A stretch of 64,000 nucleotides of DNA from Dermabacteraceae bacterium TAE3-ERU27 (lineage in GTDB: Bacteria; Actinomycetota; Actinomycetes; Actinomycetales; Dermabacteraceae), in NCBI GenBank assembly GCA_019218415.1, contig JAHUUL010000002.1, forward strand, positions 248,001 through 312,000, in the 5' to 3' direction. Numbering within the stretch: the first letter of the stretch is position 1; each line of letters starts with the position of its first letter. The position numbers were made by a program, and so were the translations under genes. The notes under the pieces are model-generated. The model had not been told where the DNA came from. It saw only the letters and a program-made list of their open reading frames with translations, and ran no database searches. Below are positions 27,794 to 41,121 of the stretch, piece by piece.

Positions 27794-28678
27794 CTACGCG
27801 CCCTGATTTGCTACGCCGCCCGGATTGGTGCCCGCGCTGCCGCTCCAGGGATCAGTAACCAGCGTGGATACCTCTACCGTCAGTTCCCAGCCGCGCGTTT
27901 TTGCCAGCGCCTCGAGCTGGCGCTTCGCCTCCGGTAGCCACAGCCATTCGCTCGCATAGTGCGGCAGGTCAATGAGCGCGGGCGCGCCCTCCTCCTCGAT
28001 GTGTTCGCCGGCGGGATGGTGGCGCAGGTCGGAGGTGATGTAGGCATCCACCCCGGCTTCGCGCGCCGCCTCCAGGAAGGAATCTCCCGCGCCCGAACAG
28101 AACGCGACGCGTTCCACGCGGCGCTGCGGATCCCCCGTGTAGCGCACCCCCTGCACGGTGGCGGGGACGTTAGCGGCGATCCTGGCGGCCAGTTCCGCGA
28201 CGCTCTGCGGCTTTTCCAGCCTGCCGACGCCGCCCAGCCCGTGCAGGCCCTCCGCTTCGCCGCGCGGCGGCAGCAGCGGGGCCAGCTCCCCCTGTACGCC
28301 GATGGCCTTCGCGAGCGCCGGGTTGGTGCCCGCGCTGGCGCGATCGACGTTGGTGTGCCCGCACCAGAGCGCGGTTCCGGCGCGCAGCAGTTCGCTCACG
28401 ATCCTGCCCTTGGCGGTGTCTGAGGTGACGGAATTGATGCCGCGCAGCAGCAGCGGATGGTGCGTGATCAGCAGATCGAACCGGCCTTCGGCGGCCTGGC
28501 GCGCCACGGCATAGGTCGGATCCACCGCGAGCAGCACGCGGCGCACGGGCGCGCTGCGCTGGCCGACCGCGAAGCCGACCCTGTCCCAGTCCTCCGCCCA
28601 TTCCAGCGGATAGGCGCTTTCCAGCTCTTCCAGCAGCTCCCCCACGCCGGGGGTGGCGTTCGCCCGCGCGCCCGACAT
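27794..28678 (-). CDS. Nif3-like dinuclear metal centre hexameric protein
   Basis: 294 residues from ATG 28678, which overlaps the sufU stop (TGATG). Nif3/YbgI proteins form hexameric rings with two metals. The ligand motifs are visible: LLITHHPLLLRG (near 71-82), CGHTNVDRA (near 107-115) and, near the C-terminus, DLPHYASEW. Function is poorly defined; some relatives hydrolyse GTP-derived compounds. Co-translated with sufS and sufU. Confidence 0.9.
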   Translation of the reverse strand: MSGARANATPGVGELLEELESAYPLEWAEDWDRVGFAVGQRSAPVRRVLLAVDPTYAVARQAAEGRFDLLITHHPLLLRGINSVTSDTAKGRIVSELLRAGTALWCGHTNVDRASAGTNPALAKAIGVQGELAPLLPPRGEAEGLHGLGGVGRLEKPQSVAELAARIAANVPATVQGVRYTGDPQRRVERVAFCSGAGDSFLEAAREAGVDAYITSDLRHHPAGEHIEEEGAPALIDLPHYASEWLWLPEAKRQLEALAKTRGWELTVEVSTLVTDPWSGSAGTNPGGVANQGA

Positions 28679-29168
28679 CAGGCCTGCTCCCCCGCCTCTG
28701 GCGCGTCTTTTTCGTGCTTTGCCTGCGCCTCCACGATCAGCGCCTGATACGCCTTCCAGGGCAGCAGCACGCACTTTACGCGGCCGGGGAACTTAGACGC
28801 GCCGAGCAGCGCCACGCCGTCCTCGATCAGTTCCTCATCGCCGGCGTCGGCACCGCGCGATTTCATCGCGCCCTCGAAGTTTTCCATCACCTTTTTTGCG
28901 TGGGCAACAGTTTTTCCGATGAAAAGGTCGGCCATGATCGAGGCGGAGGCGCGGGACATCGCGCAGCCGACGGCCTCGTAGCTGATGTCCTTCACCAGCG
29001 CGTCATCGCCCTCGCCCTCGATCAGCAGGCGCATCGTCAGTTCGTCGCCGCAGCTGGGGTTGACGTGGTGCACCTCGGAATCGAAGTCTTCGCGCAGTCC
29101 CGCGTGCTGGGGGCGCTTGTCGTGCTCAAAAATGATCTCCGTGTACATGGAGTCCAGGGAAGAAGCCA

Positions 29169-29169
<1 letters not shown>
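28678..29169 (-). CDS. sufU: SufU, zinc-dependent sulfurtransferase partner of SufS
   Basis: Accepts persulfide sulfur from SufS for iron-sulfur cluster assembly. The 163 residues have the IscU-fold ligands NPSCGD (C40, D42), VGCAMS (C69) and RVKCVLLPW (C133), with the SufU-type insertion before the last. ATG 29169 overlaps the sufS stop as TGATG and its stop overlaps nif3 in the same way. The C-terminus is acidic. Confidence 0.95.
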
Positions 29170-31670
<2,501 letters not shown>

Positions 31671-31687
31671 GCCGTTATCGGCGGTCG

Positions 31688-32191
31688 CTATTCGGCGTCT
31701 GCCGCGACCAGGGCCGCTTCGTAGTTGGGCTCCGAGGAAACCTCCGCCACCAGTTCGCTGTGGCGCACGGTACCGTCGGGGCCGACGACGACCACGCCGC
31801 GGGCCAGCAGGCCCGCGAGCGGCCCGCCCGCCATGGTGATGCCGTAGGCCTCGCCGAAGCCGTGCTGGAAGTCCGATGCCACCTCGACGTTCTCGATACC
31901 TTCCGCGCCGCAGAAGCGGGCCTGCGCGAACGGCAGATCGCGGGAAACGCACAGCACGCTGACGTTTTCGCGGCCCGCAGCCTCACGGTTGAAGGTACGC
32001 ACGCTGGTGGCGCACACGCCGGTGTCCACGCTCGGGAAGATGTTGAGGATGACGGTACGGCCCGCGTAGTCGGCCAGGCTGACAGGCTTCAGATCCTTGC
32101 TAATCAGGGTGAAGCCCGGTGCCTTGCTGCCGGGGGCGGGCAGTTCGCCGCAGGTATCGATCTCGTTGCCATGGAAAACAGTTTTAGCCAT
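31688..32191 (-). CDS. tpx: Thiol peroxidase Tpx (atypical 2-Cys peroxiredoxin)
   Basis: Thioredoxin-dependent peroxidase reducing lipid and hydrogen peroxides. The 167 residues have the peroxidatic cysteine in PSVDTGVCATSVRTFN (C60) and the resolving cysteine in ARFCGAEG (C94), the spacing of the Tpx subfamily. ATG at 32191 is preceded by CATAAT then six bases, suggesting a leaderless mRNA. Confidence 0.95.
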   Translation of the reverse strand: MAKTVFHGNEIDTCGELPAPGSKAPGFTLISKDLKPVSLADYAGRTVILNIFPSVDTGVCATSVRTFNREAAGRENVSVLCVSRDLPFAQARFCGAEGIENVEVASDFQHGFGEAYGITMAGGPLAGLLARGVVVVGPDGTVRHSELVAEVSSEPNYEAALVAADAE

Positions 32192-32203
32192 GGCCCCATT
32201 ATG
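32192..32203 (-). promoter_or_regulatory. Probable -10 element for a leaderless tpx mRNA
   Basis: CATAAT on the minus strand (32203-32198) ends six bases (GGGGCC) before the tpx ATG; no Shine-Dalgarno sequence is present. Confidence 0.5.
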
Positions 32204-32213
32204 TACCTGCTAA

Positions 32214-32936
32214 TCAGCGGGGGCGAGACAACGCTACCCGGCGTGCGTTTTCCGCGAAGGTGTCGTCGATCTGGGCCGGATGCCATTCCAGCCCCGCGTG
32301 CTCTACCGCCTTTTGCGCCAGCCAGTCCGCCACGCGCGGGTTCTTCGGCAGCAACGAGCCGTGCAGGTAGCTGCCGATCACGTTATGCACGCGAGCGCCT
32401 TCGGTGTCGTCGTCCCGGTTGTTGCCTCCGCCAGCGGCGACCCATCCGAACGGGCGCGCGTCGGGGCCGAGCACGGTCAGACCGGAATGGTTTTCGTAGC
32501 CGATAACCTGTCCGAACTCTTCCGTGTCGAGCACGATGTTGCCGATTAGTCGACCCTCCCCCGCCACGGTTTCCGCGTCGAACAGGGAGATGCCGGGGAT
32601 ACGTTCCCCGGTCGCGGTGGTGAAGCCGTGCCCAAAGAGCTGGTAGAGGCCGCAGATGACGAGCATCGGCACGCCCTCCGCCGCCAGTTCCTTCAGGCGC
32701 GGCCCGATCGCCAGCAGATCGTCCTTAATCTTGTTCTGGCCCGAGTCCTGGCCGCCGCCGCCCACCAGCAGGTCAAAGTCTGCCGGGAAGTCGTCTTCCG
32801 GGTTGTAGTCGATTACCTCTACCTCGTAACCGTGCCAGCGCAGGCGCTCGGAAAGCACCAGGGTGTTTCCCCAGTCGCCGTAAATGTTCATCTCGCGGGG
32901 GTAGAGCTGCAAGAGTTTGATCGGTTTAGCGCTCAT
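32214..32936 (-). CDS. gatD: GatD, glutaminase subunit of lipid II isoglutaminyl synthase
   Basis: Class I glutamine amidotransferase-like protein that releases ammonia for MurT to amidate D-glutamate of lipid II. The 240 residues have the catalytic cysteine in LVICGLYQLFG (C95) and histidine in SYLHGSLLPKNP (H192). The glutamine-site segment GGGGQDSGQ is typical of the CobB/CobQ type. The start overlaps the murT stop by four bases, so the two subunits are made together. Confidence 0.93.
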   Translation of the reverse strand: MSAKPIKLLQLYPREMNIYGDWGNTLVLSERLRWHGYEVEVIDYNPEDDFPADFDLLVGGGGQDSGQNKIKDDLLAIGPRLKELAAEGVPMLVICGLYQLFGHGFTTATGERIPGISLFDAETVAGEGRLIGNIVLDTEEFGQVIGYENHSGLTVLGPDARPFGWVAAGGGNNRDDDTEGARVHNVIGSYLHGSLLPKNPRVADWLAQKAVEHAGLEWHPAQIDDTFAENARRVALSRPR

Positions 32937-34237
32937 GAGAAAACGTCCTCCACGTCGGTGAGTCGGGAAAGCTGCGCGCGTATGGCCAGCATCGCCGTGT
33001 AGGTGGTGAAGATACGCATCGGCTTGTCCTCTTTCACCGCAGAATCGATGAATTCCTGCAACGCGCTCTCAAGCTCCGGTTCCACCTTTTTGAGCGGCAC
33101 ACCGTCGTAGCGCAGGCGCAGGGCCATGTCCCAGGCGCGTACGCCGCTGACCATGTCGACCCCGCCCTCGCGCAGCGGCGCGAACTCGACGTCCCAGAGC
33201 CAAGACATGTCGCGGCCATCGGCGTATTCGTCGTTAATCGCGATCATCGTGGCGTAGCCGTGCGGGGCGGAGCTGAGCAGGCTCATGCGGAAACCTGCGG
33301 GGTTCTTCACCAGCGCCAGTTCGATTTCCTGGCCGCCCACGTGGATAACCTCGCCGCGCCCGAAGGCGGCGCGCACCCCGGCCGCGCTTTCTAGCAGGCG
33401 CGACACGTCGGCCCTCTCCCCCAGCAGTTCGCTGGCCAGGGTGAGCGCGGCGGTGGCGTTCAGGATGTTGTGCACGCCGGGGATCGCAAACTCGGTGGCG
33501 TAGCTTTCGCCGCGCAACCGGATTTGCGCGCTGCGCCCGGAAAGTTCCTCCAGGCAGCCCTCGAACTCGGTGCGGGCGGCGCTCTCTTCGCCAGCGGCAC
33601 GCTGGGCGGGAGCCGCGCGCAGGTCATCGTCGGAAACGAACACGTCACGCAGGGCGGTGCCGACGCCGAAGCGCGCGACGCGGGCGGTGAGGGAACCGGT
33701 GAAGCTGTCGGCAGCCAGGCGCGGATCGTCACCGTTCACCACCACCAGTTCCGTGGTGGCGGAGGCGACCTTGTGCAGCAGGGCGGCGGTGTTGTCGATT
33801 TCCCCGAAGCGATCGAGCTGATCGCGCATCACGTTCAGCAGCAGGCAGGCGCGGGGCTTTACCTCACGCACGAAGTGCACCGCGTGGGCCTCGTCCAGTT
33901 CCAGCACCGCGACGTCGGCCTGCAGTTTGCCCGCCGCGTTCACCTCGGTGAGCAGGGAGGCGACCACGCCGCGCGTGAAGTTGGAGCCAGTGCGGTTGGT
34001 GAATACGCGCAGGCCCTGCCCGGACAGCAGTTCCACCAGCATCTTCGTGGTGGTGGTCTTGCCGTTGGTGCCGGATACGACCACCACGCCGTAGGGCAGC
34101 TGCGCCAGGGTGCGCGCCATGAACGACGGATCGACCTTTTCGGCAACCAGGCCGGGGAAAGCGCTGCCGCTGCTCCCCTTGAGGCGCGCGGCGGCGCGAG
34201 CGGCGCGGCCGAGCGCGACCGTAAGACGTGAACGCAT
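32933..34237 (-). CDS. murT: MurT, Mur ligase subunit of lipid II isoglutaminyl synthase
   Basis: ATP-dependent Mur ligase family protein that amidates the D-Glu of lipid II with GatD. The 434 residues have the P-loop VVSGTNGKTTTTK (53-65), LNVMRDQLDRFGE (134-146), VNGDDPRLA and a C-terminal DUF1727 region (about 310-420) expected to contact GatD. The middle domain between 195 and 235 has none of the paired cysteines of the Cys4 zinc ribbon known in staphylococcal MurT; the whole protein has only C131 and C228. ATG 34237 has GGAAGGA six bases upstream. Confidence 0.92.
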   Translation of the reverse strand: MRSRLTVALGRAARAAARLKGSSGSAFPGLVAEKVDPSFMARTLAQLPYGVVVVSGTNGKTTTTKMLVELLSGQGLRVFTNRTGSNFTRGVVASLLTEVNAAGKLQADVAVLELDEAHAVHFVREVKPRACLLLNVMRDQLDRFGEIDNTAALLHKVASATTELVVVNGDDPRLAADSFTGSLTARVARFGVGTALRDVFVSDDDLRAAPAQRAAGEESAARTEFEGCLEELSGRSAQIRLRGESYATEFAIPGVHNILNATAALTLASELLGERADVSRLLESAAGVRAAFGRGEVIHVGGQEIELALVKNPAGFRMSLLSSAPHGYATMIAINDEYADGRDMSWLWDVEFAPLREGGVDMVSGVRAWDMALRLRYDGVPLKKVEPELESALQEFIDSAVKEDKPMRIFTTYTAMLAIRAQLSRLTDVEDVFS

Positions 34238-34259
34238 CTAGTTCCTTCCACAAAACAAC

Positions 34260-34295
34260 GTGCGGCTCGCCCCAGTCTAGCGGGGCGAACCGCAC
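34260..34295 (-). terminator. Hairpin between the DM13 gene and murT
   Basis: GTGCGGCTCGCCCC and GGGGCGAACCGCAC form a 14-bp stem with one mismatch. Minus-strand transcripts leaving it read GTTGTTTTG, so it can end DM13-gene transcription. It lies 22 bases before the murT ATG and could equally act as an attenuator in a murT leader. Confidence 0.65.
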
Positions 34296-34372
34296 CTGCA
34301 CCGTTCTCAGGGTGCCAGCGGGCCTAGCGGGAATCCCCTATCGGGCTCCCGGGAGGGCCGCAGTCTCACTGC

Positions 34373-34975
34373 CTATTTCAGCGACGCCACACCAAACGGC
34401 GCGGAGAACCGCTCGCACCAGATCAGGACCGAGGCCGCGTTCTTGATATCGAAATCGGCCGGAAGCGCATAGTTCTGGTTGCCGTGGGTGGCTTTCAGCG
34501 CGCCGAGGCTCGTGTAGTCGGCCTGCTTGAGCGATTCGTAACCGCCGCTCTTGCCGGTCACGATCACCTTTAGGTCGGGGCCGTCGCTGCTAGCCAGGTT
34601 CTCCAGGCGCAGCACGCGGCTGCCGTCGGGCAGTTCCACGATCTTGGCCGTGCCGGAGGTCTTGTGCTCCAGGGAGGTGAACTCCCCCTGCGCCAGGGTT
34701 ACGGGGCCAGCCGGGGCGGCGGGCTTCTCCCGCTCTTGCGCCTGCGCAGGCGCGGAGCCATCTTCTGGCGCCGACTTGTCCGCGGCGGGTTTTTCCTGCG
34801 CCGACTTTTCTTGTGCCGGGGCGCTCTGCGCGGAGGGTGCCGACGTGCCGGGCAGCGCCTCGTCCACGGTGGAACTGGTGAAGGCTCGCCAGGGCTGGGT
34901 CAGAGCCAGGACCACGCCTGCTACGGCCACGAATACGACGGCAATCGCGGTGAGTGCGATCTTCTTATTCTTCAT
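34373..34975 (-). CDS. Membrane-anchored DM13-domain protein
   Basis: 200 residues. Basic start, one membrane helix (about 7-27), then a flexible Ala/Pro/Glu/Lys linker (about 40-92), then a DM13 domain (about 97-200) with GEFTSLEHKTSGTAKIVEL, GSRVLRLENLASSDGPDLKV, LGALKATHGNQNYALP and SVLIWCERFSAPFGVASL. DM13 proteins have been proposed to handle redox or electron transfer through a conserved cysteine (C188 here); the exact role is unknown. The domain should lie outside the membrane. Divergent from the potassium channel gene. Confidence 0.85.
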   Translation of the reverse strand: MKNKKIALTAIAVVFVAVAGVVLALTQPWRAFTSSTVDEALPGTSAPSAQSAPAQEKSAQEKPAADKSAPEDGSAPAQAQEREKPAAPAGPVTLAQGEFTSLEHKTSGTAKIVELPDGSRVLRLENLASSDGPDLKVIVTGKSGGYESLKQADYTSLGALKATHGNQNYALPADFDIKNAASVLIWCERFSAPFGVASLK

Positions 34976-35161
34976 GCTTCATACTCTCTTCGTTTTCCTA
35001 CCTCGACGGGGTAAGCGGGTTCTACTGCCCCAACCCTACCGTGGGAAAACTTTTGACCGGCAAAGTTGTTACTTATGAGAAGGTTTTTTCGCGCTTAGCG
35101 GACTTAGCGCCTGTAGCCTGGACGGGGAAGAAAGCAGCACAGCAACGAGAGGCTCCGCCCC

Positions 35162-35950
35162 ATGACGGACGATAGCTACCGCCTGAGCAAGGTTGAGCGC
35201 TACCAGAAAAAAGCAGAACCCTTCCTGCTCCTGTTTGCGGCGATCTTCACCGTGGCCTTCGCCTGGCCGATCATCGATCCGGAAATGAGCCACATCTGGC
35301 TCGAGCGATGCCTGATCGCCCAGAACCTGACCTGGCTGGCTTTCGTAGTCGACTACGGCATACAGATCTACCTGGCAGAGGACAGGCGCGACTTCATAGC
35401 CACCCACCTGTTCGATCTATTCCTGGTATTAATCCCGATCTTCCGGCCGCTGCGACTGCTGCGGCTCATGCTGCTCCTGCGCGTCCTGGACCGCAAGATG
35501 GGCGATTCCCTGCAGGGAAAGGTTGCCTGGTACGCCGCTTCCTCGGCGGTCGTGATCGTTTTCCTGGCGGCCCTGTCGGCGCTGGACGTGGAACGCGGGG
35601 CGGAGGGAGCCACCATCACCGACTTCCCCACCGCCGTCTGGTGGGCGATGACCACAATCACCACGGTTGGCTACGGCGACACCTACCCCGTCACTTCGGG
35701 CGGCAGGATCGTGGCCATGGCGCTCATGCTTTGCGGCATCGGTCTGATCGGTTCCATCACCGGCACCCTGGCCACCTGGCTATTCAACCGGGTGGACCTG
35801 CCGCGGGAAGAGAAAGAACGTGAGGCCCGCGACGAGCTGCGCGAGCTCAGGCAGCAGGTCTCGTCGCTGCAGGAACAGATCGAACGCCTGGCTGCGGCGC
35901 ACGAGGGTAGTACCGGCAACACGGATGCGCAGCGGGAGGCAAAAGATTAA
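35162..35950 (+). CDS. Voltage-gated-like potassium channel with C-terminal coiled coil
   Basis: 262 residues with six hydrophobic segments. Segment S4 carries spaced arginines (R95, R98, R101, R107 in IFRPLRLLRLMLLLRVLD). The pore loop TTITTVGYGDTYP (164-176) has the K+ filter TVGYGD. The C-terminal 45 residues (REEKEREARDELRELRQQ and following) form a likely coiled coil that would stabilise the tetramer. Family: voltage-gated ion channel superfamily (Kv-like). ATG 35162 has GAGAGG 11 bases upstream. Confidence 0.92.
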   Translation: MTDDSYRLSKVERYQKKAEPFLLLFAAIFTVAFAWPIIDPEMSHIWLERCLIAQNLTWLAFVVDYGIQIYLAEDRRDFIATHLFDLFLVLIPIFRPLRLLRLMLLLRVLDRKMGDSLQGKVAWYAASSAVVIVFLAALSALDVERGAEGATITDFPTAVWWAMTTITTVGYGDTYPVTSGGRIVAMALMLCGIGLIGSITGTLATWLFNRVDLPREEKEREARDELRELRQQVSSLQEQIERLAAAHEGSTGNTDAQREAKD

Positions 35951-35983
35951 ACCCCACCGCGCCTAGCGGCACGAATGGGGTTT
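35949..35983. terminator. Terminator between the channel gene and tRNA-Val
   Basis: AAACCCC and GGGGTTT-type arms (AACCCCA/TGGGGTT) enclose a GC-rich interior and are followed by TTTTGGG on the plus strand. It serves the channel gene and perhaps the convergent tRNA. Confidence 0.6.
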
Positions 35984-35996
35984 TGGGCACAAAAAG

Positions 35997-36070
35997 TGGG
36001 CCGTGAGGGACTCGAACCCCCGACATCCACGGTGTAAACGTGGCGCTCTAACCAACTGAGCTAACGGCCC
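35997..36070 (-). tRNA. tRNA-Val (anticodon UAC)
   Basis: Minus strand begins GGGCCGTTAGCTCAGTTGG. The acceptor GGGCCGT pairs with ACGGCCC, the anticodon stem CCACG/CGTGG encloses TTTACAC (anticodon TAC), and the T arm contains GGTTCGAGTCC. Discriminator A; the CCA end is not encoded. Confidence 0.96.
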
Positions 36071-36094
36071 TGGCTCGCTAAAAAGCGAACTCGT

Positions 36095-36535
36095 CTATTC
36101 TGCAACGGCGCGCAGTGCAGAAGCAAGTCGCGCCATGTTGCGTGCCTCACTGAGGGGCGCTTCGTCCCGCCAGGTGACGCAGCCGTGCGGCCCGCGCACC
36201 AGGGAAACACGGCGGCTGCGGCCGCCCTCCTCGTTAAACGCGTTGAATGCGCGCGAGAACTCGCCGTGCGGCCAGAAATCGGACAGCAGAGGCAGGGTAA
36301 TGCCGGTCTGCTCACGCCAGTGCCCCAGCACCTGGGGGCTGTCGCACGAGATGCCGAATACCGGCATTCCTTCGTTAGCCAGCTGTTTCGCATAGCCGTC
36401 CAGTTCCCCTATTTCCGCCGTGCAGACGGGCGTGAAGGCGCCGGGAAGAAAAACGAATGCGTGGGCTACCCCGGAAAGGGAAGCCAGGGAAAAAGCACCG
36501 CCAAAATGGTCGCGCAGGTACGGCTCCGCGAACAT
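36095..36535 (-). CDS. ahpE: AhpE-type peroxiredoxin
   Basis: 146 residues. FLPGAFTPVCTAEIGEL (29-45) carries the peroxidatic cysteine C38, and LPLLSDFWPHGEFSRAF matches the AhpE subfamily of one-cysteine peroxiredoxins known from M. tuberculosis. A further cysteine, C64, is not in a usual resolving position. ATG 36535 has AGGAG seven bases upstream and follows the DUF3052 stop by eight bases; in M. tuberculosis ahpE is likewise next to that gene and aceE. Confidence 0.9.
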   Translation of the reverse strand: MFAEPYLRDHFGGAFSLASLSGVAHAFVFLPGAFTPVCTAEIGELDGYAKQLANEGMPVFGISCDSPQVLGHWREQTGITLPLLSDFWPHGEFSRAFNAFNEEGGRSRRVSLVRGPHGCVTWRDEAPLSEARNMARLASALRAVAE

Positions 36536-36543
36536 CTTGGCTC

Positions 36544-36972
36544 CTAGGAACGCGCCTTGGACGGGGCCAGGCGGGTGCCGAGCCAGTCGGCGGCCAGGCT
36601 CACCGACGACATCGCCTGCAGGCCAGCCAGGGAAGCGGACTCTTCGATATCGGCAAAGTTGACGTGGCCGCTACGTCCGGGCTTGGGGGTCAGCAGCCAG
36701 ATCGGGCAGCCTTCCGCGAGCGAGGTGAGGGCGTCCATCAGCCCATCCACCAGATCGCCATCGTCGCTCCGCCACCACATGATTACCGCGTCAACGATTT
36801 CCTGGGTGTCTTCGTCTTCCAGGTCAGCATCAATCGCATCCTCGATGGCGTCGCGTAGATCGAGGTCAACGTCGTCGTCGTAACCGAGTTCCTGCACGAT
36901 CTTGCCGTGCGTGAAACCTAGCGTGCGGGCCGCTGTCGCAGCATCGTTTGCGGCGGCGGTGGAGCTGGCCAC
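36544..36972 (-). CDS. DUF3052 protein
   Basis: 142 residues from GTG 36972, chosen for the GGAAGGA eight bases upstream; ATG 37005 in frame lacks one. Acidic N-terminal half (LGYDDDVDLDLRDAIEDAID), then DAVIMWWRSDDGDLVDGLMDAL and a C-terminal VSLAADWLGTRL. The family is found across actinobacteria beside ahpE/aceE; its function is unknown. Likely co-transcribed with the peroxiredoxin. Confidence 0.85.
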   Translation of the reverse strand: MASSTAAANDAATAARTLGFTHGKIVQELGYDDDVDLDLRDAIEDAIDADLEDEDTQEIVDAVIMWWRSDDGDLVDGLMDALTSLAEGCPIWLLTPKPGRSGHVNFADIEESASLAGLQAMSSVSLAADWLGTRLAPSKARS

Positions 36973-37277
36973 TGAAGAATTCCTTCCGAAGGGGGGTACA
37001 GACATGGATAAAAGTCTAATGGGTATATGGCGGTTCGCGTCCACAGCCGCGCAGCTAAGACACCGAAGTTTTTACTTATCTGCTCAGCGCAGGGCACACC
37101 CTGCCCCTCAAACCGCTAAAAAACGGGCTCTCACTGTGTTTTTTTTGGCACGCTAGGCGTGCGCTATTCCCCGTAGGCCCGTAAGCATCGTAGCCTGGTT
37201 GGAGCGTCGTCGGCAGACCGCGCGCCAGCACAGATGCCGAGGCGCAGTTGACGTACTACGACGAAACGAGGACAAGC
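36973..37277. other. Divergent intergenic region upstream of aceE
   Basis: 305 bases without a gene. It must hold promoters for the DUF3052-ahpE pair and for aceE. It contains a T8 run (37139-37146) followed at once by the inverted repeat GCACGC-tag-GCGTGC (37148-37162), a possible operator about 115 bases before aceE, and a GAGGA ribosome site just before the aceE GTG. No clear -35/-10 pair was found. Confidence 0.5.
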
Positions 37278-40034
<2,757 letters not shown>

Positions 40035-40070
40035 CAGATTTTCGTAGCGCACAGCTACGTACCCACCGGT

Positions 40071-40109
40071 AAGGGGGCTTAGCCACGTCAAACGGCTAAG
40101 CCCCCTTTT
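40071..40109 (+). terminator. Terminator after aceE
   Basis: AAGGGGGCTTAGCC (40071-40084) pairs perfectly with GGCTAAGCCCCCTT (40094-40107), followed by TTC (T4 in total). It separates aceE from the fab genes. Confidence 0.92.
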
Positions 40110-40161
40110 CACATGCCATGATGAGCCGGAACGAAAACGTTTTATTGAATGGAGTGATTGC

Positions 40162-41121
40162 GTGCTGGCGATCGTATGCCCCGGTCAGGGAGCTCAAAAG
40201 CCCGGATTCCTGACGGCTTGGTGCGAGCTCGAAAGCGTTTCCGCAACGCTGAGCCAGCTCTCCGAGCATGCCGGAGTGAACCTTATCGAGGCAGGCACCC
40301 GCACTGAAGACCTGCGCGATACCCGCTTGGCACAACCACTATTGGTGGCGTCTGCAGTCGCATCCATGCGCGCACTCGGCGAATATATGGGGACTGGTGC
40401 ACTGCGCGCTGACGTAGTTTCCGGACATAGCGTGGGAGAAGTTTCTGCCAGCGTAATCAGCGGTGTACTCACACCCGTTTCCGCCATGCGGCTGGTGCGC
40501 GAGCGCGCCCTCGCCATGGCCGCTGCCGCAAGCAGCACGGACACCGGCATGGCGGCCGTGGTAGGTGGTGATCCCGACCAGGTGCGCAGCGCAGTCGCTG
40601 AACACGGGCTAACGCTGGCTAACGTGAACGGACATGGGCAGGTAGTAGCCGCCGGCACCACGGAACGAATCTCCGCGTTGAAGGCTAACCCGCCGCAGCG
40701 GGCCAGGGTAATGCCGCTCCCCGTAGCAGGGGCGTTCCACTCCCCTCACATGGTGCCAGCGCGCGAGAGGTTTGCCCGCTTCGTAAACAATCATGCCTAC
40801 CTGGACACGGCTGTCCTCCCCGCCATACCCCATGTCTCGAATCGGGGCGGGGAGCTGGTGCGTGACGGCGCTGCCCTGCTTTCCAGCCTGGTGGAACAGG
40901 TCACTTGCCCCGTGGACTGGTTGGCCTGCATGGAAACTTTCTCCGGCATTGGCGTTACCGGCATCCTCGAGGTTTGCCCGGCGGGTACCCTGACGGGGAT
41001 GGCTAAGCGCGATCTTCCCGACGTGGCCAGGTTCGACCTGAAAACTCCCGCGGACCTTGCCGGGGCGGCGGAATTCGTGCGCGAGCACGCATCCGACGAT
41101 GCCGGGGAGGTAGCGGCGTGA
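40162..41121 (+). CDS. fabD: Malonyl-CoA:ACP transacylase
   Basis: Loads malonate on acyl carrier protein for type II fatty-acid synthesis. 319 residues from GTG 40162. CPGQGAQKPGF near the start and GHSVGE with the nucleophile S90 identify the family; the partner histidine lies in GAFHSPHM. Its end overlaps fabH by four bases. The PucR-type regulator gene (fasR) found upstream of fabD in Streptomyces and Mycobacterium is absent here. Confidence 0.96.
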   Translation: MLAIVCPGQGAQKPGFLTAWCELESVSATLSQLSEHAGVNLIEAGTRTEDLRDTRLAQPLLVASAVASMRALGEYMGTGALRADVVSGHSVGEVSASVISGVLTPVSAMRLVRERALAMAAAASSTDTGMAAVVGGDPDQVRSAVAEHGLTLANVNGHGQVVAAGTTERISALKANPPQRARVMPLPVAGAFHSPHMVPARERFARFVNNHAYLDTAVLPAIPHVSNRGGELVRDGAALLSSLVEQVTCPVDWLACMETFSGIGVTGILEVCPAGTLTGMAKRDLPDVARFDLKTPADLAGAAEFVREHASDDAGEVAA

